DNA of 64,000 bases from JAVJST01 sp040219295 (GTDB taxonomy: Bacteria > Pseudomonadota > Alphaproteobacteria > Rhodospirillales > Casp-alpha2). Positions 40,566 to 49,448 of this stretch are shown one piece after another. Where the stretch lies: assembly GCA_040219295.1 (NCBI GenBank), contig JAVJST010000005.1, positions 496,001 to 560,000 on the forward strand. The letters are read 5' to 3'. Made by a program: the position numbers and the translations under genes. The notes beneath the pieces are model-generated. The model was not told where the DNA came from. It searched no databases and saw only the letters and a program-made list of their open reading frames with translations. Each line of letters opens with the position of its first letter. Within the stretch, counting starts at the first letter, position 1.

Positions 40566-43148
40566 ATGGCCGAGCACGTGATCGACACCAAGAACGTATA
40601 CGAGATCGATCGGATCCGCGTCCCCGACGCGCCGCCGGATTACGAGGACCACACGGCCGACGCGCATTACGTACCGGCGCCCTGCCAAGTGGCCTGTCCG
40701 ATCGGCACCGACGCGCCGAGCTACATCGGGTTCATCTGGGAAGGAAAGTGGGCCGAGGCGTTCGAGGCGATTACCGCTACCAACCCGTTTTCGTCGATCT
40801 GCGGTCGCGTTTGCGACGCGCCGTGTGAACCCGCGTGCCGCCGTGCCCAAGGCGACGGTCCGCTGATGATCCGCAACCTCAAGCGTTATGTCATGGATAA
40901 GGTCGGCAACCGGCTCGATCCGCCGGCAGTCCCGGTGACCCAGACAAAGTCCGTCGCCATTGTCGGCGGCGGTCCCGCCGGGCTCGCTGCGGCGCACCAG
41001 CTGTCGACCGCCGGCTATCCGGTGCACGTCTACGAAATGTCCGACCGGCTTGGCGGCATGATGATCTGGGGTATCCCGGCGTTCAGATTGCCGGCCCACG
41101 TCATTCAGGAGGATATCGACCGGCTCATGACCCGGTGCCCGGGTCTTGAAGTGCATCTCAATACCCCGCTGGGCGACGGTGACGGGGCGATCAGCCTCGA
41201 CGAGTTGAAGCAACGCCACGACGCGGTGCTGTTGACCATCGGTTCGTGGTGGGGCAAGCAGATGGGCATCGACGGCGAAGACGACCCGCGGGTTGTTGAC
41301 GGCGTCTCGTTCCTTCGCGAGGTGAATGGCGGCGCCCGGCCCGAGATGCCGGAAACCGTCGTCGTCATCGGTGGCGGCGACGTTGCCATGGACGCTTGCC
41401 GCGCGGCCCTTCGTCTGCCGGGCTGCAAGAACGTCAAAGTCGTTTACCGTCGAGGCCCGGATGAAATTCCGGCGCGTCGGATCGAGCTCGAAGGCGCGGT
41501 CGCCGAGGGTATTGAGTTCATCTACAACACCCAGCAGACGGGTATTGTCGAGAAGGGCAACGGCATCGCGCTTCAATGTGTTCAGACGACGCAAGGCGAG
41601 CCCGATGCCGACGGCCGCCGCAGTCCAGTGGTCATTCCGGGCACTGAACACGAGATCGAGTGCGGCATGGTGATCGCGGCAGTCGGCCAGCAATCCGAGA
41701 GCGCGCACCTCACCGGTCTCGGGCTGATGGGCAAGGATCGGGTGAACACCGACTGGGTGACGATGCGGACATCCGATCCCCAGGTCTTCGCCGCCGGTGA
41801 CGGCGCGTTCGGTGGATCGACGATCGTCATGGCCATGAGCCATGGCCAGCGCGCCGCATACTACGTGCGCAAGTTCCTCGAAGGGGTCGAGGAGCCGATG
41901 CCGTATCGCACGCCCTACCGCACGAGGCAGGTGCCGGTGGCGCAGGACATCATGTGGGAGAAGTTCCCGCCTCAGGAACCCGAGTTCCACGGGGTCGGCG
42001 AGAATCCGGTGGAGTTTCCCGAGATTGAATCGACCTATGATGACGAGATCGCCCGGGCCGAGGCGTCCCGCTGTTACCGTTGCGACGCGGAAACCGGCTC
42101 GACCGACTACGCGGTGCATCATCGCGAGGACATCTTCTCGATGGCGCGGACCAACCCGCTCGATACCGCCAAGCATCAGGCGATGATCCAGCGGCGTCTG
42201 TCGCCGCGTCACGACCCGTTCCCGGATGGCCACGCAGCCACGTTCGATGATCTGGTCTTTCTGCCTGCCAACCTCTCCCGCCTGGTCATCGATCCCTATC
42301 GTGAAGCCTGCCGGGTGTCGGTGGAACTCGGCGACAAGGTGAAGCTGGCCCAGCCGTTCCTGGTCGCCGGATTCGACGATGCGCCGAAGGAGGTTCGGAC
42401 GGGCGTGGCCAAGGGGTTGACCGACTCCGGTGCGCCGTTTATCGGCCGTGAGAATCCGGGCGAAGGTGTCACGTGGTTCCAACTTCTGGAAGACGGCGAC
42501 CTGCCGAGCGTCGACGCGGCCGCGTTGATCTATCGTTTGGGTGATACGTTCCGGAGCGTGCCGCTTGATCGGCCGGGCGGTGACGGCCAACTGTTGGGAC
42601 TGGCGATCTCGTCGAGCAGCATCCTCGAAGAGGCGTTTACTTATGCGCTGGGTTCGGACATGGAGATTTGCCTGCTCGACGGCAGCGCCGGACTCGGTGT
42701 GCGGCCCTGGGCCGAGTTGACGAACACGCCGAACTTTGCGTTGGCCCGCGACGCCGTTGCCACCTTGCGGCGAATGAACAAGGAAGAATGGATCGACCTG
42801 GTCTGGTTCGGGGGTGCGCGTTCCGGAACCGACGCCGCGAAGATGATTGGCCTCGGGTGCCGTGCGACGGCTTTCGGGGTCCAGGTCGCGTTGGCGACGG
42901 GCGGACGCATAACCGAGGATCACGGCATCGAGTTCTCGTCCGATCGGACGGTCGAAGAAATCGCGGACGGTGTCGCCAACATCATGAAGGCATCGGTCGG
43001 CGAAGCTTCAATGATGGCGCGTTGCACCGGCAAGACCGTGCTGGACAATCTCGAACCCGAGGATCTGCGCGCCGTGACGCTATCGACGGCCCGGGCAAGC
43101 GGTATTCCGCTCGTCGGAACGAACAAGCCGCAGCAGGCGGCCGAATGA
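40566..43148 (+). CDS. GltD-like NAD(P)H oxidoreductase fused to a degenerate FMN synthase-like domain, module 2
   Basis: An 860-aa protein. Residues 1-515 are glutamate synthase small-subunit-like: Fe-S domain with Cys40, 44, 79, 83, 87 and 91, FAD loop IVGGGPAGLAAAHQL (132-146), NAD(P) loop VVIGGGDVAMDACRA (266-280), AAGDGAFGGSTIVMAM (409-424) and a final CYRC (503-506). Residues about 557-860 resemble the GltB FMN domain (DDLVFLPANLSRLVIDPYREACRVSVELG; GEASMMARCTGKTVLDNLEPEDLRAVTL) but lack the GGTGA-type FMN loop and every Fe-S cysteine. It probably passes electrons from NAD(P)H to the preceding fusion, the tail acting as a docking domain (inference). Confidence 0.88.
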   Translation: MAEHVIDTKNVYEIDRIRVPDAPPDYEDHTADAHYVPAPCQVACPIGTDAPSYIGFIWEGKWAEAFEAITATNPFSSICGRVCDAPCEPACRRAQGDGPLMIRNLKRYVMDKVGNRLDPPAVPVTQTKSVAIVGGGPAGLAAAHQLSTAGYPVHVYEMSDRLGGMMIWGIPAFRLPAHVIQEDIDRLMTRCPGLEVHLNTPLGDGDGAISLDELKQRHDAVLLTIGSWWGKQMGIDGEDDPRVVDGVSFLREVNGGARPEMPETVVVIGGGDVAMDACRAALRLPGCKNVKVVYRRGPDEIPARRIELEGAVAEGIEFIYNTQQTGIVEKGNGIALQCVQTTQGEPDADGRRSPVVIPGTEHEIECGMVIAAVGQQSESAHLTGLGLMGKDRVNTDWVTMRTSDPQVFAAGDGAFGGSTIVMAMSHGQRAAYYVRKFLEGVEEPMPYRTPYRTRQVPVAQDIMWEKFPPQEPEFHGVGENPVEFPEIESTYDDEIARAEASRCYRCDAETGSTDYAVHHREDIFSMARTNPLDTAKHQAMIQRRLSPRHDPFPDGHAATFDDLVFLPANLSRLVIDPYREACRVSVELGDKVKLAQPFLVAGFDDAPKEVRTGVAKGLTDSGAPFIGRENPGEGVTWFQLLEDGDLPSVDAAALIYRLGDTFRSVPLDRPGGDGQLLGLAISSSSILEEAFTYALGSDMEICLLDGSAGLGVRPWAELTNTPNFALARDAVATLRRMNKEEWIDLVWFGGARSGTDAAKMIGLGCRATAFGVQVALATGGRITEDHGIEFSSDRTVEEIADGVANIMKASVGEASMMARCTGKTVLDNLEPEDLRAVTLSTARASGIPLVGTNKPQQAAE

Positions 43149-43275
43149 CCGGTAACCCAATGGCGCAGAAGGGACCCGAACCGGCAACGAACGCCGATGG
43201 GCGAGATCGGCCGCGACCTACGGCCGGTTGAAACATCCATTAATAGTCAGTCAATCTGGAACACGGAGTCCATCC

Positions 43276-44178
43276 ATGTGCGGAATTGTGGGTTTGTATA
43301 TCAAGAATCCGGAACTCACGGCGAACCTCGGCAGGCTGCTCGAGCCGATGCTGATCGAGATGTCGGGCCGCGGCCCTGATAGCGCGGGTGTCGCGTTCTA
43401 TCGCGACAAGGCACCGGACGGATGGGAAAAGGTAACTCTGTTTCACCGCGACCTGAACTACGACTGGGCAGGGCTGGCGCAGGGAATCCGGAACGATCTG
43501 CGCGGCGAGGCGACAGAGTCGGTTCGCTACAATCATTGCACCGTTGTGACCAACGTCGACTCCGAGGCCATTCAGCTTTGGCTCGCAAATCATCATCCCG
43601 AGGTTCGGGTCATGAGTGTCGGCAACACCATTGAGATATACAAGGACATGGGGCTGCCGAAGGATGTCGCCGCCCGGTTCCGGATCAGCGAACTGGAAGG
43701 CACCCATGCACTGGGGCACACGCGCATGGCGACAGAGAGCGCGGTGACGACCGAGCACTCGCATCCTTTCTCCACCGGAGAGGATCTGTGCCTGGTCCAC
43801 AACGGTTCAATGTCGAACCACAATCGGATGCGTCAGTGGTTGCGTCGCCACGGTGATATCGAGTTTCAGACCGATAACGACACCGAAGTCGCCGCCGGGT
43901 ACTTTACTTATCGCCTGCGCCAGGGGGCGACATTGCGTGAGGCGCTCGAGGCGGGCCTCAAGGATCTCGACGGTTTCTACACCTTCGCCATCGGCACACG
44001 CGGCGGCTTCGCCGTGATGCGCGACCCGATCGCCGCGAAGCCCGCGGTTCTTGCGGAGACCGACGACTGGGTCGCGATGGCGTCCGAGTACTGCTCGATA
44101 GCGCCGCTGCCGGGCGCCGAGAACGCGACCATCTGGGAGCCCGCACCGGCGACCATGTACACGTGGGGAGAAGCCTGA
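43276..44178 (+). CDS. mgsA: N-methylglutamate synthase amidotransferase-like subunit A, module 3
   Basis: GATase II domain protein of 300 aa. The frame is open from 43228, but the nucleophile Cys must be residue 2, fixing the start at 43276 (MCGIVGLYIKN), with GGAG 6 nt upstream. RGPDSAGVAFYRDK, GHTRMATESAVTTEHSHP, VHNGSMSNHNRMR and DNDTEVAAGY are the expected site residues. Module order A-B-C followed by gmaS is that of the methylamine N-methylglutamate pathway. In that pathway subunit A would act on gamma-glutamylmethylamide or glutamate-amide substrates to release methylamine into the synthase. Confidence 0.9.
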   Translation: MCGIVGLYIKNPELTANLGRLLEPMLIEMSGRGPDSAGVAFYRDKAPDGWEKVTLFHRDLNYDWAGLAQGIRNDLRGEATESVRYNHCTVVTNVDSEAIQLWLANHHPEVRVMSVGNTIEIYKDMGLPKDVAARFRISELEGTHALGHTRMATESAVTTEHSHPFSTGEDLCLVHNGSMSNHNRMRQWLRRHGDIEFQTDNDTEVAAGYFTYRLRQGATLREALEAGLKDLDGFYTFAIGTRGGFAVMRDPIAAKPAVLAETDDWVAMASEYCSIAPLPGAENATIWEPAPATMYTWGEA

Positions 44179-44180
44179 TC

Positions 44181-44855
44181 ATGGAAACACTGGAACTCAG
44201 GTCGGCGGAGAATTTGCGCGAGGTGAACCAGACGCTGCAGAACGCGCAGTCCGGTGCGTTCAGAGTCGCCCACCCGATGGGCATTCATGCCATCGCCGCC
44301 GGACTCATGCATGCCATCGATGTCGAGATCGATGGCCATACCGGCTACTACTGTGCCGGCATGAACAAGAACGCGAACGTGACCGTGAACGGCAATGCCG
44401 GTCAAGGCGTCGCGGAAAATATCATGTCGGGTGTCGTGCGCGTGAAGGGAAACGCCTCCGCTGCCGCCGGCGCTACGGGCCACGGCGGTCTACTGATCAT
44501 CGAGGGCGACGCGAGCTCGCGTTGCGGTATCTCGATGAAGGGCCTCGACATTGTGGTCGGTGGCTCGGTCGGCCACATGAGCGGCTTCATGGCCCAAGCC
44601 GGGCACATGGTGGTTTGTGGTGACGCGGGCGGTTACCTCGGCGACTCGATCTACGAGACCGTCATCTATGTCGCCGGCAAAGTCGAGAGCCTGGGCGCCG
44701 ATTGCATCGAAAAGGATATGACCGACGATCACGCCGCGACGCTCGCCGGGTTGCTCGGGCGCGCCGGGATCGATGCCGATCCGGCCGCGTTCAGACGGTA
44801 CGGATCGGCTCGCAAGCTCTACAACTTCGATGTCGACAACGCCGACGGATACTGA
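44181..44855 (+). CDS. mgsB: N-methylglutamate synthase GXGXG subunit B, module 3
   Basis: GXGXG beta-helix protein of 224 aa from the ATG at 44181, 2 bp after mgsA (GGGGAGAAG just upstream, inside the mgsA end). Helix turns are clear at residues 50-165: HTGYYCAGMNKNANVTVNGNAGQGVAENIMSGVVRVKGNASAAAG, then GLDIVVGGSVGHMSGFMAQAGHMVVCGDAGGYLGDSIYE. It lacks the N-terminal extension of the module 1 protein. A GAGGA site leads into mgsC 9 bp later. Confidence 0.9.
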   Translation: METLELRSAENLREVNQTLQNAQSGAFRVAHPMGIHAIAAGLMHAIDVEIDGHTGYYCAGMNKNANVTVNGNAGQGVAENIMSGVVRVKGNASAAAGATGHGGLLIIEGDASSRCGISMKGLDIVVGGSVGHMSGFMAQAGHMVVCGDAGGYLGDSIYETVIYVAGKVESLGADCIEKDMTDDHAATLAGLLGRAGIDADPAAFRRYGSARKLYNFDVDNADGY

Positions 44856-44864
44856 GGACACCCC

Positions 44865-46187
44865 ATGAACAACGAACGCACACCCAACACCGTTCCCCGG
44901 CACTCGGCCACATTCGATCAGTATACGATCTCCGAAATCCGCCGCGCCGCGGCGACCGGCATCTACGACATCCGTGGCGGCGGATCAAAACGCAGGCTGC
45001 CACATTTCGACGATCTGTTGTTTCTCGGAGCTTCAATCTCGCGCTATCCCTTGGAGGGCTACCGCGAGAGATGCGACACGTCGGTGATCCTCGGAACCCG
45101 GTTCGCAAAGAAGCCGATCGAGCTCAAGATTCCGATTACCATCGCCGGTATGAGTTTTGGTTCGCTCTCGGCGCAGGCCAAGGAAGCGCTCGGACGCGGT
45201 GCCTCGATCGCGGGCACGTCGACGACCACCGGCGACGGCGGCATGACGCCCGAAGAACGCGGCGAGTCGAAAACGCTGGTGTATCAGTACCTGCCGTCGC
45301 GGTACGGCATGAACCCCGACGATCTCCGCAAGGCAGACGCCATTGAGGTCGTTGTCGGCCAGGGTGCCAAGCCGGGCGGCGGCGGCATGCTTCTGGGCCA
45401 GAAAATCTCCGACCGGGTTGCCGAGATGCGTACCTTGCCGAAGGGTGTGGATCAGCGCTCGGCTTGTCGGCATCCGGACTGGACCGGTCCCGATGATCTG
45501 GAGATCAAGATCCTCGAGCTTCGCGAGATCACGAACTGGGAAAAGCCCATTTACGTCAAGATCGGTGGCACCCGCCCCTACTTCGATACGATGCTGGCCG
45601 TCAAGGCGGGCGCGGACGTCGTCGTGCTGGACGGCATGCAGGGTGGTACCGCGGCGACCCAGGAAGTTTTCATCGAACATGTCGGATTGCCGACGATCGC
45701 CTGCATCCGTCCGGCGGTACAGGCTCTGATGGACGCGGACATGCACCGCAAGGTGCAGTTGATCGTATCCGGCGGCATCCGCAACGGCGCCGACGTCGCC
45801 AAGGCCATGGCGCTCGGTGCGGACGCGGTATCCATCGGTACCGCGGCGTTGATCGCGCTCGGCGATAACGACCCGGCACTCGAGGACGAGTATCGGAAAC
45901 TCGGCAGCACGGCGGGCGCATACGACGACTGGCACCTGGGCCGCGACCCTGCCGGCATCTCGACGCAGGATCCAGAACTCGCCAAGAGGCTTGATCCGGT
46001 CCGCGCCGGACGGCGGTTGGCCAATTACCTGAAGGTCATGACGCTGGAGGCACAGACGGTAGCGCGCGCTTGCGGCAAGAGTCACATGCACAATCTTGAG
46101 CCCGAGGATCTTGTGGCGCTGACGGTCGAGGCTGCTGCCATGGCCGGAGTTCCGATAGCCGGGACCGGCTGGATTCCGGGGACGTGA
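44865..46187 (+). CDS. mgsC: N-methylglutamate synthase FMN subunit C, module 3
   Basis: FMN synthase-domain protein of 440 aa. Conserved stretches are RLPHFDDLLFLGASISRYPLEGYRE, TTGDGGMTPEERGE, DQRSACRHPDWTGPDDLEI, VLDGMQGGTAATQ and SGGIRNGADVAKAMALGADA. The Fe-S segment reads AYDDWHLGRDPAGISTQ, so all cysteines present in modules 1 and 2 are replaced. N-methylglutamate synthesis exchanges methylamine for ammonia without net redox, so an Fe-S electron path would be unnecessary. It would combine methylamine with glutamate to N-methylglutamate together with MgsA and MgsB. Confidence 0.92.
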   Translation: MNNERTPNTVPRHSATFDQYTISEIRRAAATGIYDIRGGGSKRRLPHFDDLLFLGASISRYPLEGYRERCDTSVILGTRFAKKPIELKIPITIAGMSFGSLSAQAKEALGRGASIAGTSTTTGDGGMTPEERGESKTLVYQYLPSRYGMNPDDLRKADAIEVVVGQGAKPGGGGMLLGQKISDRVAEMRTLPKGVDQRSACRHPDWTGPDDLEIKILELREITNWEKPIYVKIGGTRPYFDTMLAVKAGADVVVLDGMQGGTAATQEVFIEHVGLPTIACIRPAVQALMDADMHRKVQLIVSGGIRNGADVAKAMALGADAVSIGTAALIALGDNDPALEDEYRKLGSTAGAYDDWHLGRDPAGISTQDPELAKRLDPVRAGRRLANYLKVMTLEAQTVARACGKSHMHNLEPEDLVALTVEAAAMAGVPIAGTGWIPGT

Positions 46188-46208
46188 TGGATATAGTTTC
46201 GCTACAAC

Positions 46209-46223
46209 GCGCGAAAATCGCGC
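46209..46223 (+). promoter_or_regulatory. Small hairpin between mgsC and gmaS
   Basis: GCGCGA-AAA-TCGCGC is a perfect 6-bp stem with a three-base loop in the 65-bp mgsC-gmaS gap, followed by the strong ribosome site AGGAGGAGG before gmaS. It is too short for efficient termination. It may mark an mRNA processing or pausing point. Confidence 0.35.
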
Positions 46224-46252
46224 ACATAGACTGACAAGGAGGAGGTTTCGTT

Positions 46253-47560
46253 ATGGCTGTCGATCTCGCAAAGGTCGCCAAGGAAAAGAAGCTCAAGTAC
46301 TTTCTGATTTCGTTTGTCGATCTGTTCGGCGTGCTGCGTGCCAAGTTGGTGCCGGCGCGTGCGATCGGCGACATGCAGCGCGATGGTGCCGGCTTCGCCG
46401 GCTTCGCCTCGTGGCTCGACATGACGCCGGCGCATCCCGACATGTTCGCCGTACCCGACCCGGGCAGCCTGATCGTGCTGCCGTGGCGCAGGGAAGTGGG
46501 CTGGCTTGCGGCCGATCTCTACATGGATGGCAAGGTCGTCGAGCAGGCACCGCGCGTCGCGCTGAAACGCCAGATCGAGAAGGCGGCCAAGGCCGGCTAC
46601 ACCTTCAAGACCGGTGTCGAGTGCGAGTTCCACCTGATCAACGCCGACGGCACCGCGCTGGCCGACCCGCGCGATATCCAGGAAAAGCCCTGCTACGACC
46701 AGAGCGCCCTGATGCGCCAGTACGACGTGATCTCGGAGATCTGCGACGGCATGATCGACATTGGGCTCGGTTCGTACCAGAACGATCACGAGGACGCGAA
46801 CGGCCAGTTCGAGATGAACTTCGAGTACGACGACGTGCTCAAGACCAGCGACCGCCACGTGTTCTTCAAGTACATGGTCAAGCAGATCGCCGAGAACCAC
46901 GGCCTGCGCGCGACGTTCATGCCGAAGCCGTTCATGAACCTGACCGGCAACGGCTGCCACATCAACGCCTCGCTGTGGGACAAGGCTGGCAAGATCAACA
47001 AGTTCCAGGATCCGAAAGGCGAACTGGGGCTCTCGAAGATCGCGTACAACTTCCTCGGCGGCGTCATTCAGAACGCCGAGGCGCTGTGCTCGATCTTCAA
47101 TCCGACGGTCAACAGCTTCAAGCGGATCAACGCACCCCGCACGCTCTCGGGGGCGACGTGGTCGCCAAATACGATTACATACGGCGGCAACAACCGGACT
47201 CACATGGTCCGCATCCCGGAAGGCAACCGCATCGAGTTCCGCCTCGCCGACGGTTCGATGAACCCGTACCTCGCGCCGGCGGCGTTGCTGGCTTGCGGGC
47301 TCAAGGGCGTCAAGGACAAGGTCGACCCGGGCAAGCGCATCGACCTCGACATGTACGCCGAGGGCCACAAGGTGAAGGGCGCCAAGAAGCTGCCGCTCAA
47401 CATGCTCGACGCGATCCGCAAGACCGACAAGTCGAAGTTCGTGCGTGAGGCGATGGGCGACGAACTGATCAACGCCTACGTCAAGCTCAAGAACGCCGAG
47501 TGGAACAGCTACATGGGCCACCTGACCCGGTGGGAACTCGACCACACCCTGGACTGCTGA
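46253..47560 (+). CDS. gmaS: Gamma-glutamylmethylamide synthetase
   Basis: Glutamine synthetase-superfamily ligase making gamma-glutamylmethylamide from glutamate, methylamine and ATP, 435 aa, the expected length. MAVDLAKVAKEKKLKYFLISFVDLFGVLRAKLVPARAI at the N-terminus is characteristic of GmaS. Active-site stretches are TGVECEFHLI, GSYQNDHEDANGQFEMNFEY, NLTGNGCHINASLW, NPTVNSFKRINAPRTLSGATWSPN and NRIEFRLADGSMNPYLAP. It directly follows mgsABC, completing the first half of the N-methylglutamate route. A strong ribosome site and a terminator-like hairpin 25 bp after the stop bound it. Confidence 0.94.
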   Translation: MAVDLAKVAKEKKLKYFLISFVDLFGVLRAKLVPARAIGDMQRDGAGFAGFASWLDMTPAHPDMFAVPDPGSLIVLPWRREVGWLAADLYMDGKVVEQAPRVALKRQIEKAAKAGYTFKTGVECEFHLINADGTALADPRDIQEKPCYDQSALMRQYDVISEICDGMIDIGLGSYQNDHEDANGQFEMNFEYDDVLKTSDRHVFFKYMVKQIAENHGLRATFMPKPFMNLTGNGCHINASLWDKAGKINKFQDPKGELGLSKIAYNFLGGVIQNAEALCSIFNPTVNSFKRINAPRTLSGATWSPNTITYGGNNRTHMVRIPEGNRIEFRLADGSMNPYLAPAALLACGLKGVKDKVDPGKRIDLDMYAEGHKVKGAKKLPLNMLDAIRKTDKSKFVREAMGDELINAYVKLKNAEWNSYMGHLTRWELDHTLDC

Positions 47561-47585
47561 GCGGCGTCTACGAGAGTGAAGTAAC

Positions 47586-47611
47586 GGGCCGGAGCGTATT
47601 CGCTTCGGCCC
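47586..47611 (+). terminator. Probable terminator of mgsABC-gmaS
   Basis: A 10-bp stem (47586-47595 with 47602-47611, one G-T pair) with loop GTATTC starts 25 bp after the gmaS stop. The following sequence, GATCGGTTTCT, has only a weak T-run, so termination may be partial. It separates gmaS from the convergent histidine kinase gene. Confidence 0.6.
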
Positions 47612-47667
47612 GATCGGTTTCTACGGTGCGGTCAGATGACGGTTGCCGAGAGCTGCCCGAGGTCGGT

Positions 47668-49434
47668 TCAGGATGCAATTCTATTGAAGGTTCGAAACGT
47701 GCCGCGCGGTACCGAGAAGGTGACCAGGGTCCCGGAACCCGGCGTGCTTTCAATGTGCAAAGTCCCGTCCATGAGTTCGACGAGCCGCTTCACAATCGAC
47801 AGACCGAGTCCCCAGCCCTTGTCCTGATTGTCCGACACGGCGGGACCCTTCTCGAAGGGTTCTGTGGCCCGGCGTAGTTCCTCCTTGCTCATGCCTCGTC
47901 CGGTGTCGCGCACCGATATGGCGACATTATCCCCGATCGCGACCCCCTTGATTTCGACGATGCCGTCTGCGGCGGTAAACTTGATGGCGTTGGTGGCCAG
48001 ATTGTGAAGAATTTGTTTGATGGCTGTCTTGTCGGCGACGAACGGAATGGTTTCTTCCCTGACATCGATAACGAGGCGGACGTTCGAGGCTCGGGCAATC
48101 GGGTCGAGCAGCCGTCCGCAATCCTTCAGAATTGCTGCCAGATCAAGCTTCTCTCGCAGTATGGTGCGTTTACCGGCCTCGATTGCAGATAGGTCGAGCA
48201 CTTCCTCAACCAGGGAAAGGAGGAGCTCTCCACTGCTGTGTATGTTCTCAACGTATTCCGTGTATTTGTCGTCGAGTGGACCGAAGTACTGGTGACGGAT
48301 GACGTCGGAAAAGCCGAGAATGGCATTGAGCGGTGTCCTCAGATCGTGGCTCATGGCCGCCAGGAATTCTGTTTTTGCCCTGTTCGCTTGCTGCGCCTCG
48401 TCCTTCGCCAAGATCAGCTGGCGTTCGACGGTACGGTGCACCGTGATGTCGGTGCCGGTACCACGGAATCCGGCAAATTTCCCGTCCTCGAAGAACGGCT
48501 TGCCATTGATCGATAGCCAGACGACCGACCCGTCAGGCTTGGTTCGCGGGTGAACGAACTCCTTGAAGGGGCGGCGGGCATACAACGCGTCGAGGTGTGC
48601 TCTCCAATCTTCTTCCTTCGCCCCCGGGTTGCCGAGTTCCAGTCTTGTTTTGCCTAACAGGTGGGATTGCGGGACCCCCGTGACCTCCGTGAAACGATCG
48701 GAAAAGTATGCAAAGCGAAGGTCCGCGTCCATTTCCCAGAAGAAGTCCGAGGCAGAACCTGCATAGTCTTCGAACCGCGCCTGCTCCTTGAGAACTTCCC
48801 TGTAGCGTCGGCGCAGAAAGCCGAAGACGACATATGAAATGGCGACCGCAAGGAACGCGGCGGCGACGATCAGCGGCCACAACTCGTGAACAACGAAATC
48901 GATGACGAACTGACTGTTATGGTCAGCTGCGCGGATCGAGAATGATCCTTCCATGGGTTTGGCAACGGCGAGCGGTCCCAGGTGATAGTCGTCCCGCCAG
49001 CGTTCTCCCTCTTTGGGATCCGCTATCGTCAACCGCTCATCCGGCGCAAGTGCCATTGCTGTTGCCGCCGATACTCCTTTGAAAAGAACGATTGCTCTGC
49101 CATCACGGTCGACGCGGATGACCGCGCGGCGATGCGGGGCGAGCACAGCGCCAATCAGACCGACCACCGTCGAGCTTGCATCATCGATGGGTCGGTCGAG
49201 GTTCAGTGCGGTTTCGCCCGTCGTGAACAATTCGTTGCCGCGATCGCGCAGGATGGCCTCGATGCGATTGACCTTACCGAGAAACTCGACGTGAGACAGG
49301 TGGCGCGCGTACTCCGCGGCAACTAGCATCGAGAACACGAAACCAATCAGCATCAAGCCCGACACGAGACATAGTGTCAGGCTAAACAGGTATCGGAAAC
49401 TGTCTGGCGAACTCCGACGTATCGTCCGCAACAT
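47668..49434 (-). CDS. Membrane-bound PAS sensor histidine kinase
   Basis: Inner-membrane histidine kinase of 588 aa. Two membrane segments (about 17-40 and 186-206) flank a periplasmic sensor region of about 145 residues with no recognised fold. A PAS domain follows (about 217-335, FEDYAGSASDFFWEMDADLRFAYFSDRF). HisKA has His363 in AAMSHDLRTPLNAILGFSD, and HATPase_c has the N-box LHNLATNAIKFT, G1 DTGRGM and G2 GWGLGLSIV. There is no adjacent response regulator. It lies upstream of, and parallel to, no other kinase partner; the small exported protein gene is 14 bp away on the same strand and likely co-transcribed. Confidence 0.93.
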   Translation of the reverse strand: MLRTIRRSSPDSFRYLFSLTLCLVSGLMLIGFVFSMLVAAEYARHLSHVEFLGKVNRIEAILRDRGNELFTTGETALNLDRPIDDASSTVVGLIGAVLAPHRRAVIRVDRDGRAIVLFKGVSAATAMALAPDERLTIADPKEGERWRDDYHLGPLAVAKPMEGSFSIRAADHNSQFVIDFVVHELWPLIVAAAFLAVAISYVVFGFLRRRYREVLKEQARFEDYAGSASDFFWEMDADLRFAYFSDRFTEVTGVPQSHLLGKTRLELGNPGAKEEDWRAHLDALYARRPFKEFVHPRTKPDGSVVWLSINGKPFFEDGKFAGFRGTGTDITVHRTVERQLILAKDEAQQANRAKTEFLAAMSHDLRTPLNAILGFSDVIRHQYFGPLDDKYTEYVENIHSSGELLLSLVEEVLDLSAIEAGKRTILREKLDLAAILKDCGRLLDPIARASNVRLVIDVREETIPFVADKTAIKQILHNLATNAIKFTAADGIVEIKGVAIGDNVAISVRDTGRGMSKEELRRATEPFEKGPAVSDNQDKGWGLGLSIVKRLVELMDGTLHIESTPGSGTLVTFSVPRGTFRTFNRIAS

Positions 49435-49448
49435 GAACCTCCGGCCGA

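Noticed and set aside
40491..42923. 810-codon open frame on the minus strand opposite the GltD-like fusion gene
   Set aside because: It is the mirror of a strong gene in GC-rich DNA. Its translation is rich in Arg, His and Asp with no family motif, and the plus-strand gene has clear domain motifs throughout.
43145..43231. 28-codon ORF overlapping the GltD-like fusion stop as ATGA
   Set aside because: It is coupled by position but is very short, rich in Pro/Gly/Ala/Arg, and shows no conserved-looking feature. Kept only as a note.
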